DNA from: Fredericiella sp963839515
GTDB taxonomy: Bacteria; Chloroflexota; Anaerolineae; Caldilineales; Caldilineaceae
Length of the DNA stretch: 64,000 nt
Reading direction: 5' to 3'
Assembly: GCA_963839515.1 (NCBI GenBank)
Contig: CAWIVN010000020.1
Span: 124,001-188,000, forward strand
Shown here one piece after another: positions 40,648 through 50,374 of this stretch; position 1 is the stretch's first letter; every line of letters begins with the position of its first letter. The notes beneath the pieces were generated by a model. That model searched no databases. It was not told where the DNA came from and saw only the letters and a program-made list of their open reading frames with translations. A program made the position numbers and the translations under genes.

Positions 40648-40962
40648 ATGAACATGCCAACACCGGAGCAGGTCCGGGAAGTACTGCGTGAGCGGGTCAA
40701 AGACCCCGAACTGATGATGAATATCGTCGATCTCGGCCTTATCTACGGCGTCGACATCACGCCACAGCATACCGCCGAAATTGTCATGACGCTGACCAGT
40801 CCTGGCTGCCCTGCCGGCCCCGAGATCATCACCAACGTCCAGCGAGAAACTCACACTGCTTTTCCCGACCTCGAAGAGGTGAATATCCACCTCACCTGGT
40901 CTCCCTTCTGGAACCCCGACATGATGTCGGACGATGCCAAGGAAGAGTTGGGGATATACTGA
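40648..40962 (+). CDS. MIP18/DUF59-family Fe-S assembly factor (SufT-like)
   Basis: A 104-residue single-domain DUF59 protein. Typical text is RVKDPELMMNIVDLGLIYGV near residues 14-33 and MTLTSPGCPAG with the conserved cysteine near residue 55, then VNIHLTWSPFWNPDMMSDDA. Members (SufT, the MIP18/CIA2 relatives) help Fe-S cluster maturation of client proteins. AGAAGGAGA precedes the ATG, 15 bp after the Rieske gene. It is the last gene of the SUF locus and is followed by a large hairpin. Confidence 0.92.
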   Translation: MNMPTPEQVREVLRERVKDPELMMNIVDLGLIYGVDITPQHTAEIVMTLTSPGCPAGPEIITNVQRETHTAFPDLEEVNIHLTWSPFWNPDMMSDDAKEELGIY

Positions 40963-41001
40963 ACCGACTCGTTTGTCGGTCAGCTGTGCCCGTTGTTCTG
41001 T

Positions 41002-41066
41002 AACAAGAATGTCCCCGGGACCTTATGCGAACCCTATCGTTCGCCGGTCCCGGGGACATTCTTGTT
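41002..41066. terminator. 65-nt hairpin at the end of the SUF locus
   Basis: A 21-bp perfect arm pair (containing AAGAATGTCCCCGGGACC) encloses an inner 6-bp stem GCGAAC/GTTCGC. Nearly the whole element is self-complementary. It separates the convergent DUF59 and lipoprotein genes. Its 13-bp core ATGTCCCCGGGAC recurs in the hairpin at 53286. Confidence 0.7.
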
Positions 41067-41094
41067 GTGTCTTGTAGGTTGCATTCCGCTGCTG

Positions 41095-42123
41095 CTAGGA
41101 AGGCAGCGTGACTGTCACGTCGAGCTTGGCGGCCTGCAGGACGGGCATGAGTTTGAAGACCGTCTTGAGTGTGTCCAGCGTACCCTCGTCGAGGTTGGCA
41201 AGCACCTTGAGGCCGCCGGCGGCGACGCCGACTTCGTTCATCGTCTTCATTTCGTTGCGGTCCCAGTGCAGTGACGGCAGCGCTTTGTCATTAATGGCGA
41301 TGTCCAGGCCCTCGGGCGAGTTCTTAATCTGCAGCTTCTGGATGCCCAGGTCCTGCAGCTGCTTGAGCGTATCCGCCGGCAGGGTGATAGCGCCTGCTGG
41401 AATCTGGCTGAGAATAAACGGAGCCAGACCCGTAAGCGTGCCGGCGCCGTTGGCGTCGAACGCTACCGTCAGCGGAGGCAGACCAGCCAGTAAACCCCCC
41501 AGCAGACCGCCCATGCCCTTCATATTATCGGGCAGCACTTCCTGCAGCGCGGCCGGAGCCGCCTTGGTCGCTGCCGCCAGGATGCCCTTGGAATCAGGCT
41601 CGACGTCGGCCACCAGCGGCAGCGTATCGCCCTCATGCGGGAAGGTCATCACGATGCCAAGGCTCATATTAGCGAGCACCGGCACCAGGTCCTGCACCTG
41701 CTGCATGGTCGGGTCCGGCATGGCGCCAAGCAAGTCGCCCAGGTTGGCAAGCGTTTCCGGCGTCCATGCTAACGACAGCATGGGGTTGCCGTTGGCGTAC
41801 AGGCTGAGACCTGACGGCGTAAGATTGACAAACATGTGTTGGATGCCGGCATCGGTAATCGCCTGGATGGCTTCCGGCGACCGGTCCAGGGACGACAGAT
41901 CCTGGCCAAGAAGGGCGCCGAGCTGCGAGATCGCGGCACCGCTGATCGAGGCCTGGCCTTGTGCGTCGTAATCAATATAGACGGCGGGCAGGTCCACCAC
42001 CAGTGTATCGTCGGTAGCGCTCTGTGCCAGTTCACCCTGCTGGGGTCGCGGTCCGCAAGCGGAGAGAACCAGGGTAAAGATCAAGAGGGCGGTCAACAGC
42101 AAGGCCAGCCTTCTGTGCTGCAT
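41095..42123 (-). CDS. Hypothetical lipoprotein
   Basis: This 342-residue protein starts at 42123 with GGAGG 9 bp upstream. The N-terminus is a lipoprotein signal (basic MQHRR, hydrophobic stretch, lipobox LSAC with Cys at about residue 22). The body contains repeated Leu/Gly-rich segments (AISQLGALLGQDLSSLDRSP, GLLGGLLAGLPPLTVAFDA, ADTLKQLQDLGIQKLQIKNS) suggesting repeated alpha/beta units of about 80-100 residues. No family was recognised. It is probably anchored on the outer face of the cytoplasmic membrane. It is transcribed alone between two hairpins. Confidence 0.75.
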   Translation of the reverse strand: MQHRRLALLLTALLIFTLVLSACGPRPQQGELAQSATDDTLVVDLPAVYIDYDAQGQASISGAAISQLGALLGQDLSSLDRSPEAIQAITDAGIQHMFVNLTPSGLSLYANGNPMLSLAWTPETLANLGDLLGAMPDPTMQQVQDLVPVLANMSLGIVMTFPHEGDTLPLVADVEPDSKGILAAATKAAPAALQEVLPDNMKGMGGLLGGLLAGLPPLTVAFDANGAGTLTGLAPFILSQIPAGAITLPADTLKQLQDLGIQKLQIKNSPEGLDIAINDKALPSLHWDRNEMKTMNEVGVAAGGLKVLANLDEGTLDTLKTVFKLMPVLQAAKLDVTVTLPS

Positions 42124-42310
42124 AAGAAATCCTCCGTGTCTGGTTCATGAATGGAGTTATACCGGGGCATTGTAGCACAGCCCGGTGGAATGTCCAACGG
42201 GAGTTTAGTGCAGCAATGGCAGGCGTTAGTTTGTGGCGATGAGGCGGAGTGCAGGAACTAGCTGCGGGTCCAGCAGGGCTGCACAGCCAATGGCAAAGGC
42301 GCCAATAGCA

Positions 42311-42336
42311 AAAGCAGAGGTCGCAGCCTCTGCCTT
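42311..42336 (-). terminator. Probable intrinsic terminator of csbD
   Basis: On the minus strand GCAGAGG-CTGCGA-CCTCTGC is followed by TTTTG. It lies about 40 bp past the csbD stop. The rest of 42124-42374 shows nothing else. Confidence 0.5.
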
Positions 42337-42374
42337 TGCTTACTCTATCTCGGGGATGTGCGCGTCGTGCGCGC

Positions 42375-42578
42375 TTACCAGCCTTGGCGTACGAAGTAAT
42401 CGTTCACCTCGCGCTCGGCGCGGGCGCGTTCCCAGCCATAGCGTTCCTGCAGGACACCCACGAACTTGTCGTAGTTCCCCTCTGCCCGGGCGATGTCGTT
42501 ATCGGTCAGGTCGCCCCATGCGCGCTTGGCGTCGCCCTTGAACTGGTTCCATTTACCCTTGAAAATATCCTCGTTCAT
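42375..42578 (-). CDS. CsbD-family stress-related small protein
   Basis: A 67-residue protein with the CsbD pattern: MNEDIFKGKWNQFKGDAKRA at the start, then WGDLTDNDIARAEGNYDKF and a closing GWERARAEREVNDYF. CsbD proteins are small, charged and usually induced by general stress; the molecular role is unknown. AAAGGAG lies about 7 bp before the ATG. It is transcribed leftwards, back to back with the lysC riboswitch region. Confidence 0.9.
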   Translation of the reverse strand: MNEDIFKGKWNQFKGDAKRAWGDLTDNDIARAEGNYDKFVGVLQERYGWERARAEREVNDYFVRQGW

Positions 42579-42820
42579 CAGATTCTCCTTTCGTCCGACA
42601 AAGCTTCATCGGAACAATGAGCATCACTGCTTGTTCGAGAATGCGAACTCGCCTACGAGGATAGCACCTCAAGCCGCCGGCAGCTATGTAACCGCGCACT
42701 GTGACAAGATAGCTCGCGAGGTACAACCTCCAGGGGGACAGCCTTATATAGCTTCCGGTGCGCCGACACGTGCACGGCGTCGCCGTCTTCCCCCAATTAC
42801 CGTCCAGTCCCAGCCCAATT

Positions 42821-42849
42821 TTGACACGGCCTCCCTGACCTGCTATAGT
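42821..42849 (+). promoter_or_regulatory. Promoter of the lysC riboswitch transcript
   Basis: A consensus -35 TTGACA (42821-42826), exactly 17 bp, then -10 TATAGT (42844-42849). The expected start near 42856 lies about 17 nt before the SAM-I aptamer. The 42579-42820 stretch upstream holds nothing else recognisable. Confidence 0.85.
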
Positions 42850-42872
42850 CGCCAGTTAATTGAACAAAGTAG

Positions 42873-42987
<115 letters not shown>

Positions 42988-43011
42988 GCCCGGAGTGCAA
43001 TGATGCATGAT

Positions 43012-43044
43012 CCCTCTCGCCTGCCCGACGAGGGGGATTTTTTT
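43012..43044 (+). terminator. Riboswitch-controlled intrinsic terminator
   Basis: CCCTC (43012-43016) pairs with GAGGG (43030-43034), possibly extended by TCG/CGA, and is followed by ATTTTTTT. Its 5' strand is the sequence that the antiterminator captures. The lysC ATG lies about 27 bp further on with CAGGAG before it. Confidence 0.85.
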
Positions 43045-43070
43045 ATCAGCTCTTTTTCAGGAGTAGCACC

Positions 43071-44540
43071 ATGATCGTCATGAAATTTGGCGGTACGTCG
43101 GTTGGCAGCGCCGATGCCTTCGCCCAGGTAGCCAAAATTGTCGCCCAAAAGGTGGCCGAACAGGCCTCCCCAGGATCCGCCACTGCACGCCCCGGCGTGG
43201 TCGTGGTGACCAGCGCCATGTCCGGCGTGACTAATATGCTGATCGAAGCTGCCCAAAAAGCCGCGCGTGGCGACGAAAGCTTTCACCAGGTCCAGCAGGA
43301 CAGCTTGCTGCTCAAACACCAGGTGGTCGCCGGCCGCCTGATCGAGGATGGGGCCGAACGGGCTGCGCTCACACGCGTTTTCGAGCAGCGGCTCAACGAG
43401 TTCGACCGCCTCTGCACCAGCATTGCCGTGCTCGGCGAATTGACCAACCGCGGCCTCGACGTAGTCAGCGGCTTGGGCGAACGCATGGCCGCCCCCCTAC
43501 TGGCTGCCGTGCTGCGCGCCAATGGGATTAAGGCCGAATCCATCGACGCCACCGAAATTATAGTCACCGACAACGTCTTCGGTTCGGCTGCCCCCATTGC
43601 CGACTTGACTGAACGTAAGTGCCGCGAGCGCTTGCTGCCACTGTTGGACGAGGGCATCGTGCCCGTAGTCACTGGATTTATTGGGGCGACGGTGGAAGGT
43701 GTGGCCACCACGCTCGGCCGCGGCGGCTCCGACTATTCAGGAGCGATTGTCGGTGCGGCCATCGAAGCAGACGAGATCCAGATCTGGACCGACGTCAACG
43801 GTGTGATGACGGCCGACCCGCGCGCGGTGCCCAACGCCCGCAGCTTGCGCCATTTAAGCTATGAGGAAGTGGCCGAGCTAGCCTACTACGGAGCCAAGGT
43901 GCTGCATCCGAAGACGGTGACGCCTGCCATTGAGAAGAAGATCCCGGTGCGCGTGTTGAACACCTTTGAACCCGACCATCCCGGCACCTGGATCGTGGAA
44001 AAGACCGAGGTCGAGGCCAGGGGCACGGTTAAGGCCATCACCGCCATCCGCCAGATGAACCTGATCACTGTCGGCGGCCGCGGCATGATGGGTGTGCCCG
44101 GCATTGCCGCCCGCACCTTTGGGGCCGTGGCGCGCACCGGTGCCAATGTGCTGATGATCAGCCAGAGCAGCAGCGAGCAAAGCATCTGCTTTGTCGTGCC
44201 CGAATCCTCGGCCGAGGCGGTGCAGAGGGAACTGCGCGAGGAGTTTGCGCGCGAATTGGAGCGGCGTTACATCGACGATATCCATGGCCTGCCGCATATT
44301 AACATCGTGGCTGTTGTCGGCAGTGGTATGCGTGGCACACCGGGTCTGGCTGCGCGCGTCTTTACGGCTGTGGCGACGCATGGGATCAACGTGATCGCCA
44401 TTGCACAGGGGTCGAGCGAAGCCAACATCAGCCTGGTCGTGGTCGACAGCGACTCCACCGAGGTGGTGCGCGCCATTCATGACATCTTTGAACTGCACCT
44501 GCCCACTGAGCAGAGAGCGCACAGTTGGCAGGAGGCGTGA
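43071..44540 (+). CDS. lysC: Aspartate kinase
   Basis: Aspartokinase phosphorylates aspartate, the first step to lysine, methionine, threonine and isoleucine. The protein has 489 residues. The kinase domain starts MKFGGTSVGSADAF and includes GFIGATVEGVATTLGRGGSD and WTDVNGVMTADPR. Two C-terminal ACT regulatory domains follow (about residues 330-480: LITVGGRGMMGVPGIAARTF, then VVGSGMRGTPGLAARVFTA), indicating feedback control. No homoserine dehydrogenase domain is fused; that enzyme is the next gene, 86 bp downstream. Expression is under the SAM riboswitch. Confidence 0.96.
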   Translation: MIVMKFGGTSVGSADAFAQVAKIVAQKVAEQASPGSATARPGVVVVTSAMSGVTNMLIEAAQKAARGDESFHQVQQDSLLLKHQVVAGRLIEDGAERAALTRVFEQRLNEFDRLCTSIAVLGELTNRGLDVVSGLGERMAAPLLAAVLRANGIKAESIDATEIIVTDNVFGSAAPIADLTERKCRERLLPLLDEGIVPVVTGFIGATVEGVATTLGRGGSDYSGAIVGAAIEADEIQIWTDVNGVMTADPRAVPNARSLRHLSYEEVAELAYYGAKVLHPKTVTPAIEKKIPVRVLNTFEPDHPGTWIVEKTEVEARGTVKAITAIRQMNLITVGGRGMMGVPGIAARTFGAVARTGANVLMISQSSSEQSICFVVPESSAEAVQRELREEFARELERRYIDDIHGLPHINIVAVVGSGMRGTPGLAARVFTAVATHGINVIAIAQGSSEANISLVVVDSDSTEVVRAIHDIFELHLPTEQRAHSWQEA

Positions 44541-44626
44541 TCTCTTGTGCCGGGTTCGTGCCACCAGGATGCAGGTTGTTGAAGCGGCCGTGCTAACGAG
44601 GTAAGGGCGTAGATAAGGTTAGACGA

Positions 44627-45772
44627 ATGCAAGATTTGCCGATCATTGTACTGGGTGCGGGCGGCGTAGGCCGTGCCTTCGTCCGTCAAATCGTCGAGAA
44701 CCGTGGGCTGCATGCCGAGCAGTACGGCCTCTGGCTGTCGGTGTTGGCCGTGTGCGACCGCGATGGGGCCGTGCTCGGCCTCGACAGCCGCCGCGAACAG
44801 CATGGACTTGACGACCCCAACCTGCTCGACCTGGTCCGCTACAAGGCGGAAGGTGGGCGCCTGGCTGAGCACCGGCTGGGCGGGCCGCAAAATGACCTGG
44901 CGGCTGTGATCGATATCGCCGGCAGGCCTGGAGCCGTGGTGGTGGACTGCACTGCCAGCGAAGAGACGGCCTGGGCCCTGTTGTTTGCCCTCGAACGAAA
45001 ATACAAGGTGGTGCTGGCCAACAAGAAGCCGCTCACCATTGACCAGGAGGTTTACGACCGGCTCACCAGAGCCGGTGGCACCGGGGACAGCGCGGCAGAC
45101 GACGGCCGGGCCCTGCGTCACCTGGGCCGCTGCCGCTGGGAGACTACCTGCGGGGCAGCGCTGCCCGTGGTCAGCACGCTCAACCGCCTGGTAGCTGCCG
45201 GCGACGCCGTGCACAAGATCGCCGGCGCCTTGAGCGGTACGCTGGGCTTCGTGATGACCGGTCTGCAAGCCGGGCAGCCGTTTAGTGAGGTGGTGCGCGA
45301 GGCGCACCGGCTGGGCTATACCGAGCCGGACCCGCGCGACGACCTGGGCGGCCTCGACGTGGCGCGCAAGGCGCTGATCCTGGCGCGTGGGTTGGGGTGG
45401 CGGCTGGACATGCGCGACGTCCAGGTGCGCGGCCTCTACCCAGCTGAGATGAGCAGCCTGTCCGTGCCCGAGTTCCTGGCGGCGCTGCCGCAACTGGACG
45501 CCGACTTCCGCGACCGTGTGGATCTGGCTGCGGCCGAAGGGAAGGTCTTGCGCTATGCAGCCACCATCGAGGAAGGCCGCTGCCGCGTGGGGTTGACGGC
45601 CGTCGACGCTGCCGGCCCGCTGGGTCGCCTGAGCGGAACCGACAACCTGGTCGAATTCAGCACGCGCTGGTACAGCCCCAACCCGTTGGTGGTTCAAGGA
45701 CGGGGCGCCGGGGCCGACGTAACAGCCTCGGGCGTGCTGGCCGACGTGATCGAATTGACCTATACGACTTAA
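44627..45772 (+). CDS. hom: Homoserine dehydrogenase (short form)
   Basis: NAD(P)H-dependent reduction of aspartate semialdehyde to homoserine. The protein has 381 residues. The dinucleotide fold begins VLGAGGVGRAFVRQIVEN; LANKKPLT, WETTCGAALPVVSTLNRLV and GALSGTLGFVMTGLQAGQPF mark the catalytic domain, and GYTEPDPRDDLGGLDVARKA is the substrate-site signature. There is no C-terminal ACT domain, so it lacks the usual threonine-feedback module, and residues about 148-160 hold an acidic insertion (GGTGDSAADDG). It is likely co-transcribed with lysC. The Shine-Dalgarno is weak. Confidence 0.93.
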   Translation: MQDLPIIVLGAGGVGRAFVRQIVENRGLHAEQYGLWLSVLAVCDRDGAVLGLDSRREQHGLDDPNLLDLVRYKAEGGRLAEHRLGGPQNDLAAVIDIAGRPGAVVVDCTASEETAWALLFALERKYKVVLANKKPLTIDQEVYDRLTRAGGTGDSAADDGRALRHLGRCRWETTCGAALPVVSTLNRLVAAGDAVHKIAGALSGTLGFVMTGLQAGQPFSEVVREAHRLGYTEPDPRDDLGGLDVARKALILARGLGWRLDMRDVQVRGLYPAEMSSLSVPEFLAALPQLDADFRDRVDLAAAEGKVLRYAATIEEGRCRVGLTAVDAAGPLGRLSGTDNLVEFSTRWYSPNPLVVQGRGAGADVTASGVLADVIELTYTT

Positions 45773-45865
45773 ACGGGTGACGCCAGGCCGCGTGCGTCGC
45801 CGCTTGCCCTACCTGGGGCACTATCGGGGCTCCGGTGCGGAGCACCATCTACAGGAGAACAAACA

Positions 45866-46963
<1,098 letters not shown>

Positions 46964-46992
46964 AATAGCCCGTAATGTGTTTGTTATAGTTG

Positions 46993-47026
46993 AAGACCGC
47001 CGATCTGCCCGAGATCGGCGGTCTTT
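46993..47026 (+). terminator. Intrinsic terminator after asd
   Basis: A 14-bp perfect stem (AAGACCGCCGATCT, loop GCCCG, complement) followed by a short TTT. It closes the riboswitch-controlled operon. Confidence 0.8.
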
Positions 47027-47079
47027 CCGACGACGTACACGTTACGGACTTCGTTTTTTTAGTGACAGGAGGAACCGCC

Positions 47080-48294
47080 GTGCCTTCAGCATCGACCGCA
47101 AGCGCGCCGCTAGCTGCGCAGAAATCCCCTGCTTATGCTAGTTTTGGCCGGGCTCGGTTGGCCGACTTTTGCGAGGACTGGGTCGTCTATCGCAATCTGG
47201 AACCGCTGGACAAGCGCCTCCATGGGCTGAAAACAGCCTATATGGATATGGAACTGCGCACGGACTTGATTCCGCGCAAGCAGGAACCGGCCTATGCCAA
47301 GGCTGCAACCTATTTCCTCAACGAGATTCAGCGCCTGCGCGGCGTGAAGACACCGCTGGGCGAAGTTCTGTTTCTAGGCGATACGCAGTTTAACGACAGC
47401 CAGGCGTTTAAGAACATCCGCCAGTTTAGCCGCTGGCAGGGCTCGTGCTTTATCTGCACCGAGCGGGTGGAGCAGGATCCGTCGCTCACGATGGACGAAG
47501 AGAACGTTTTCACGGCCAACCGCTGGAGCCTGCTGGCCGAGTGGGTACGCCAGCTGCGCGAGCAAGGCCTGCACCTTGACAAGCGTACCGCGGTGATCGT
47601 CGACATCGACAAGACCGCCTTGGGGGCCAAGGGGCGCAATGACAAGACGATCGACCGGGCGCGCCTGGCCGGCATCTTCCGCACCATGGACTCGGTGCTG
47701 GGAGATGACTTCAACCGGACCATGTTCGAGCACGCCTACGCCGAGCTAAACCGAGCCAGGTATCACCCGGTGACGGCCGATAACCAGGACTACCTGGCGT
47801 ATATCTGCATGGTGCTTAACACCAACCTGATCAGCCTGGACGAAGTGAAACGCGAGGTGGACACCGACAGCCTCGACAACTTCGAGCAGTTCATTCGCTG
47901 GGTAGACAGCCGCATGATGATCAACCCGGCGGCGGGCGAGGCCTTACGCGAGGTGCACGAAGCCGTCAATGCCAGCGTGCGCAACGGCGACCCGACGCCC
48001 TTCAAGCGTTTCCGTCGCCAGGAGTTCATAAGTACGATGGAGAATATGGGCCAGATGCCCGACACGGCCTCGGTGGCGGAACTGCTGCAGGAAGAGATCA
48101 CGCTGACCGAAGAGGTGTTCGAGCTGGCCGGCTGGCTGCGCGAGCGCGGCTGCATCATCCTGTGCCTGAGCGACAAGCCGGACGAGGCATCGATGCCCCA
48201 CACACGCGTGTCGCCCGACCTGGTGCCGCTCCACAAGGCAGAGACGCACCGGGTGGGTGTGAGCATTACAGCGGAACTCGCGGAGATCGCGTAA
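47080..48294 (+). CDS. HAD-like protein of unknown function with motif order changed
   Basis: GTG 47080 (AGGAGG at 47067-47072) gives 404 residues. Three segments look like HAD phosphohydrolase motifs. VLFLGDTQFND at about 96-106 resembles motif IV (GD-x-x-x-ND). AVIVDIDKTALG at 171-182 resembles motif I (DxDxT, nucleophile D175). IILCLSDKPDEAS at about 359-371 resembles motif II (compare TNKP in phosphoglycolate phosphatases). In ordinary HAD proteins motif IV comes last, whereas here it comes first, with about 180 helical residues between I and II that could be a cap. No closer family was recognised. It stands alone between the asd terminator and ftsH. Confidence 0.7.
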   Translation: MPSASTASAPLAAQKSPAYASFGRARLADFCEDWVVYRNLEPLDKRLHGLKTAYMDMELRTDLIPRKQEPAYAKAATYFLNEIQRLRGVKTPLGEVLFLGDTQFNDSQAFKNIRQFSRWQGSCFICTERVEQDPSLTMDEENVFTANRWSLLAEWVRQLREQGLHLDKRTAVIVDIDKTALGAKGRNDKTIDRARLAGIFRTMDSVLGDDFNRTMFEHAYAELNRARYHPVTADNQDYLAYICMVLNTNLISLDEVKREVDTDSLDNFEQFIRWVDSRMMINPAAGEALREVHEAVNASVRNGDPTPFKRFRRQEFISTMENMGQMPDTASVAELLQEEITLTEEVFELAGWLRERGCIILCLSDKPDEASMPHTRVSPDLVPLHKAETHRVGVSITAELAEIA

Positions 48295-48354
48295 ACGTTA
48301 GCTCTGGTAACTGCACTTACGGATGTTGGATTGGACTTTCTGTAAACTCAAGAC

Positions 48355-50304
48355 ATGGCAGACAAAAAACCTACTCGCAACGATTCAGGCAATCAAGGTG
48401 GACAGCGCGGACCCAGCGGACCTGGTGGTCCCGGCGGACCAGCAGGCGGCAACTGGTTGAGCCGCGGCTGGTTCTGGATCGTGCTGGTAATTCTGTTGGT
48501 TGTCGGTTCGCGTTATCTTTTCAACGGCACGGCCGACTCCGCCGACCAGGTGGGCCTTAACGTGCTGGCCGACCAAATCCAGGAAGGCAAGGTCAAGTCG
48601 CTGGTCGTGCAGGGCGAAACGGTTACGATTGTCCCTACCGAGGGCAGCCGTTCGTACACGCGCAAAGAGGAAGACGAGAGCCTGTTCGACACGTTGCGTG
48701 CACTTGGCGTCAGCCAGGAGCAGCTGGAAAAACTGCCGTTGCAGGTCGAGAGTACGCCCAACACCGGCGCACTGTTTAGCTGGCTGATGATGCTCTTGCC
48801 GATGCTGCTGATTTTCGGTTTTTTCATCTTCATCATGCGCCAGGCGGGGGGCGGCGGGCAGAACCGCGCCATGCAGTTTGGCCGCAGCCGGGCACGCAAG
48901 ATGGAAGGGGCAGACAGGCCCACGGTGACGTTTAACGACGTTGCGGGGGCGGAAGAATCCAAGCAGGAGCTGCAGGAAGTCGTCGAGTTCCTCAAGGAAC
49001 CGCAGAAGTTTGCGGCCTTGGGTGCTCGCATTCCCAAGGGGGTGCTGATGGTTGGCGCCCCGGGCACGGGTAAGACGCTGCTGGCCAAGGCCGTGGCGGG
49101 CGAAGCCGGCGTGCCGTTCTTTGCCAGCTCGGGCTCTGAGTTTGTCGAAATGTTCGTGGGCGTCGGCGCCAGCCGCGTGCGTGACCTTTTCGAGCAAGCC
49201 AAGAAAAATTCCCCTTGCATCATCTTTGTCGACGAAATCGATGCCGTCGGCCGCCATCGTGGCGCCGGCTTGGGTGGCGGCAACGACGAGCGCGAGCAGA
49301 CACTCAACCAGATCCTGGTCGAGATGGACGGCTTTGACACCGACACAAACATCGTGATTATTGCCGCCACTAACCGGCCCGACATCCTGGACCCGGCGCT
49401 GCTGCGTCCCGGACGTTTTGACCGCAAGGTGGTCGTGGACCGGCCCGATCGCCGTGGTCGCGAGGCGATCCTCAAGGTGCACGCGCGTGGTAAGCCGTTG
49501 GCCCCCGACGTAGATTTGGAGATAGTGGCCTCGCAGACCGTGGGCATGGTCGGTGCGGACCTGGAGAACCTGATCAACGAGGCTGCCATCCTGGCGGCAC
49601 GACGCAACAAGCGTTCGATCTCCATGTCCGAGATGGTCGAATCGATCGAGCGGGTGATGGCAGGTCCGGCGCGGCGCAGCCGTGTGTTGGACGAAAAGGA
49701 CCGGCGGGTCGTGGCCTATCACGAAGCGGGCCGGGCACTGGTGATGGAAGAACTGCTGCACAGCGAATCGGTCGGTAAGATTACGATCGTCAGCCGTGGC
49801 CAGTCACTGGGTTACGTAATGCCGCTGCCGGATGAGGACAAGAACCTGCGCAGCCGATCCGAGTATGAGGATTCAATTGCCGCTCTGTTGGCCGGGAGAG
49901 CAGCGGAGGAGCTGATCTTCCATGAGCCGTCGACGCGTGCCGCCACTGACCTGGAGCGTGTGACGAAGGTGGCCAAGGCGATGGTGACCCGTTTTGGCAT
50001 GAGCGACGTGATTGGTCCGCTGCAGTTGCAGCACGGCGACGCCAACCCATTTATGGGCATGGATTTCGGCGAACAGCGTTCCTACAGTGAAGATGTGGCG
50101 CGCAAGATCGACCGCGAGGTACGGCGGATTGTGGATCAGGCGTACAAGCGGGCGATCGATATTCTGACGCGGCATAACGACCAGCTGGTGCTGATTGCCG
50201 AGACCCTCCTGGAGCGTGAGGTGATGGAGCGGCAGGAGTTCCTACAGTTGATCGGAAAAGGTGGGGCTGCGCCGGCGCCGGTCGTGGTAGCGGCTGCGGA
50301 TTAG
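48355..50304 (+). CDS. ftsH: FtsH-family AAA protease with altered zinc motif (HEAGR)
   Basis: A membrane-bound AAA protease of 649 residues. A Gly/Pro-rich start is followed by one membrane helix (WFWIVLVILLVVGSRYLF), a periplasmic-type segment and a second helix (SWLMMLLPMLLIFGFFIFIM). The AAA module has Walker A GAPGTGKTLLAKA, Walker B IIFVDEIDAVGRHRG and the SRH region TNRPDILDPALLRPGRFDRK. The peptidase domain has H456-E-A-G-R460 where FtsH normally has HEAGH, so the second zinc histidine is Arg. The third ligand Asp (TRAATDLERVT) remains. Proteolysis may therefore be lost while the unfoldase is kept. It is followed by a strong terminator. Confidence 0.93.
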   Translation: MADKKPTRNDSGNQGGQRGPSGPGGPGGPAGGNWLSRGWFWIVLVILLVVGSRYLFNGTADSADQVGLNVLADQIQEGKVKSLVVQGETVTIVPTEGSRSYTRKEEDESLFDTLRALGVSQEQLEKLPLQVESTPNTGALFSWLMMLLPMLLIFGFFIFIMRQAGGGGQNRAMQFGRSRARKMEGADRPTVTFNDVAGAEESKQELQEVVEFLKEPQKFAALGARIPKGVLMVGAPGTGKTLLAKAVAGEAGVPFFASSGSEFVEMFVGVGASRVRDLFEQAKKNSPCIIFVDEIDAVGRHRGAGLGGGNDEREQTLNQILVEMDGFDTDTNIVIIAATNRPDILDPALLRPGRFDRKVVVDRPDRRGREAILKVHARGKPLAPDVDLEIVASQTVGMVGADLENLINEAAILAARRNKRSISMSEMVESIERVMAGPARRSRVLDEKDRRVVAYHEAGRALVMEELLHSESVGKITIVSRGQSLGYVMPLPDEDKNLRSRSEYEDSIAALLAGRAAEELIFHEPSTRAATDLERVTKVAKAMVTRFGMSDVIGPLQLQHGDANPFMGMDFGEQRSYSEDVARKIDREVRRIVDQAYKRAIDILTRHNDQLVLIAETLLEREVMERQEFLQLIGKGGAAPAPVVVAAAD

Positions 50305-50335
50305 GCATTCACGTAAACACGCGAGACATAATGTG

Positions 50336-50364
50336 GCGCCGGGGACAAACCCCGGCGCTTTTTT
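50336..50364 (+). terminator. Intrinsic terminator after ftsH
   Basis: A 9-bp GC stem (GCGCCGGGG, loop ACAAA, CCCCGGCGC) directly followed by TTTTTT. A textbook terminator, 31 bp past the ftsH stop and 10 bp before the convergent psuG end. Confidence 0.9.
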
Positions 50365-50374
50365 ATGGAGAACC

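Noticed and set aside
48385..49761. A 458-codon antisense frame over ftsH
   Set aside because: It is a shadow of the codon bias of ftsH; no ribosome site and no recognisable protein text.
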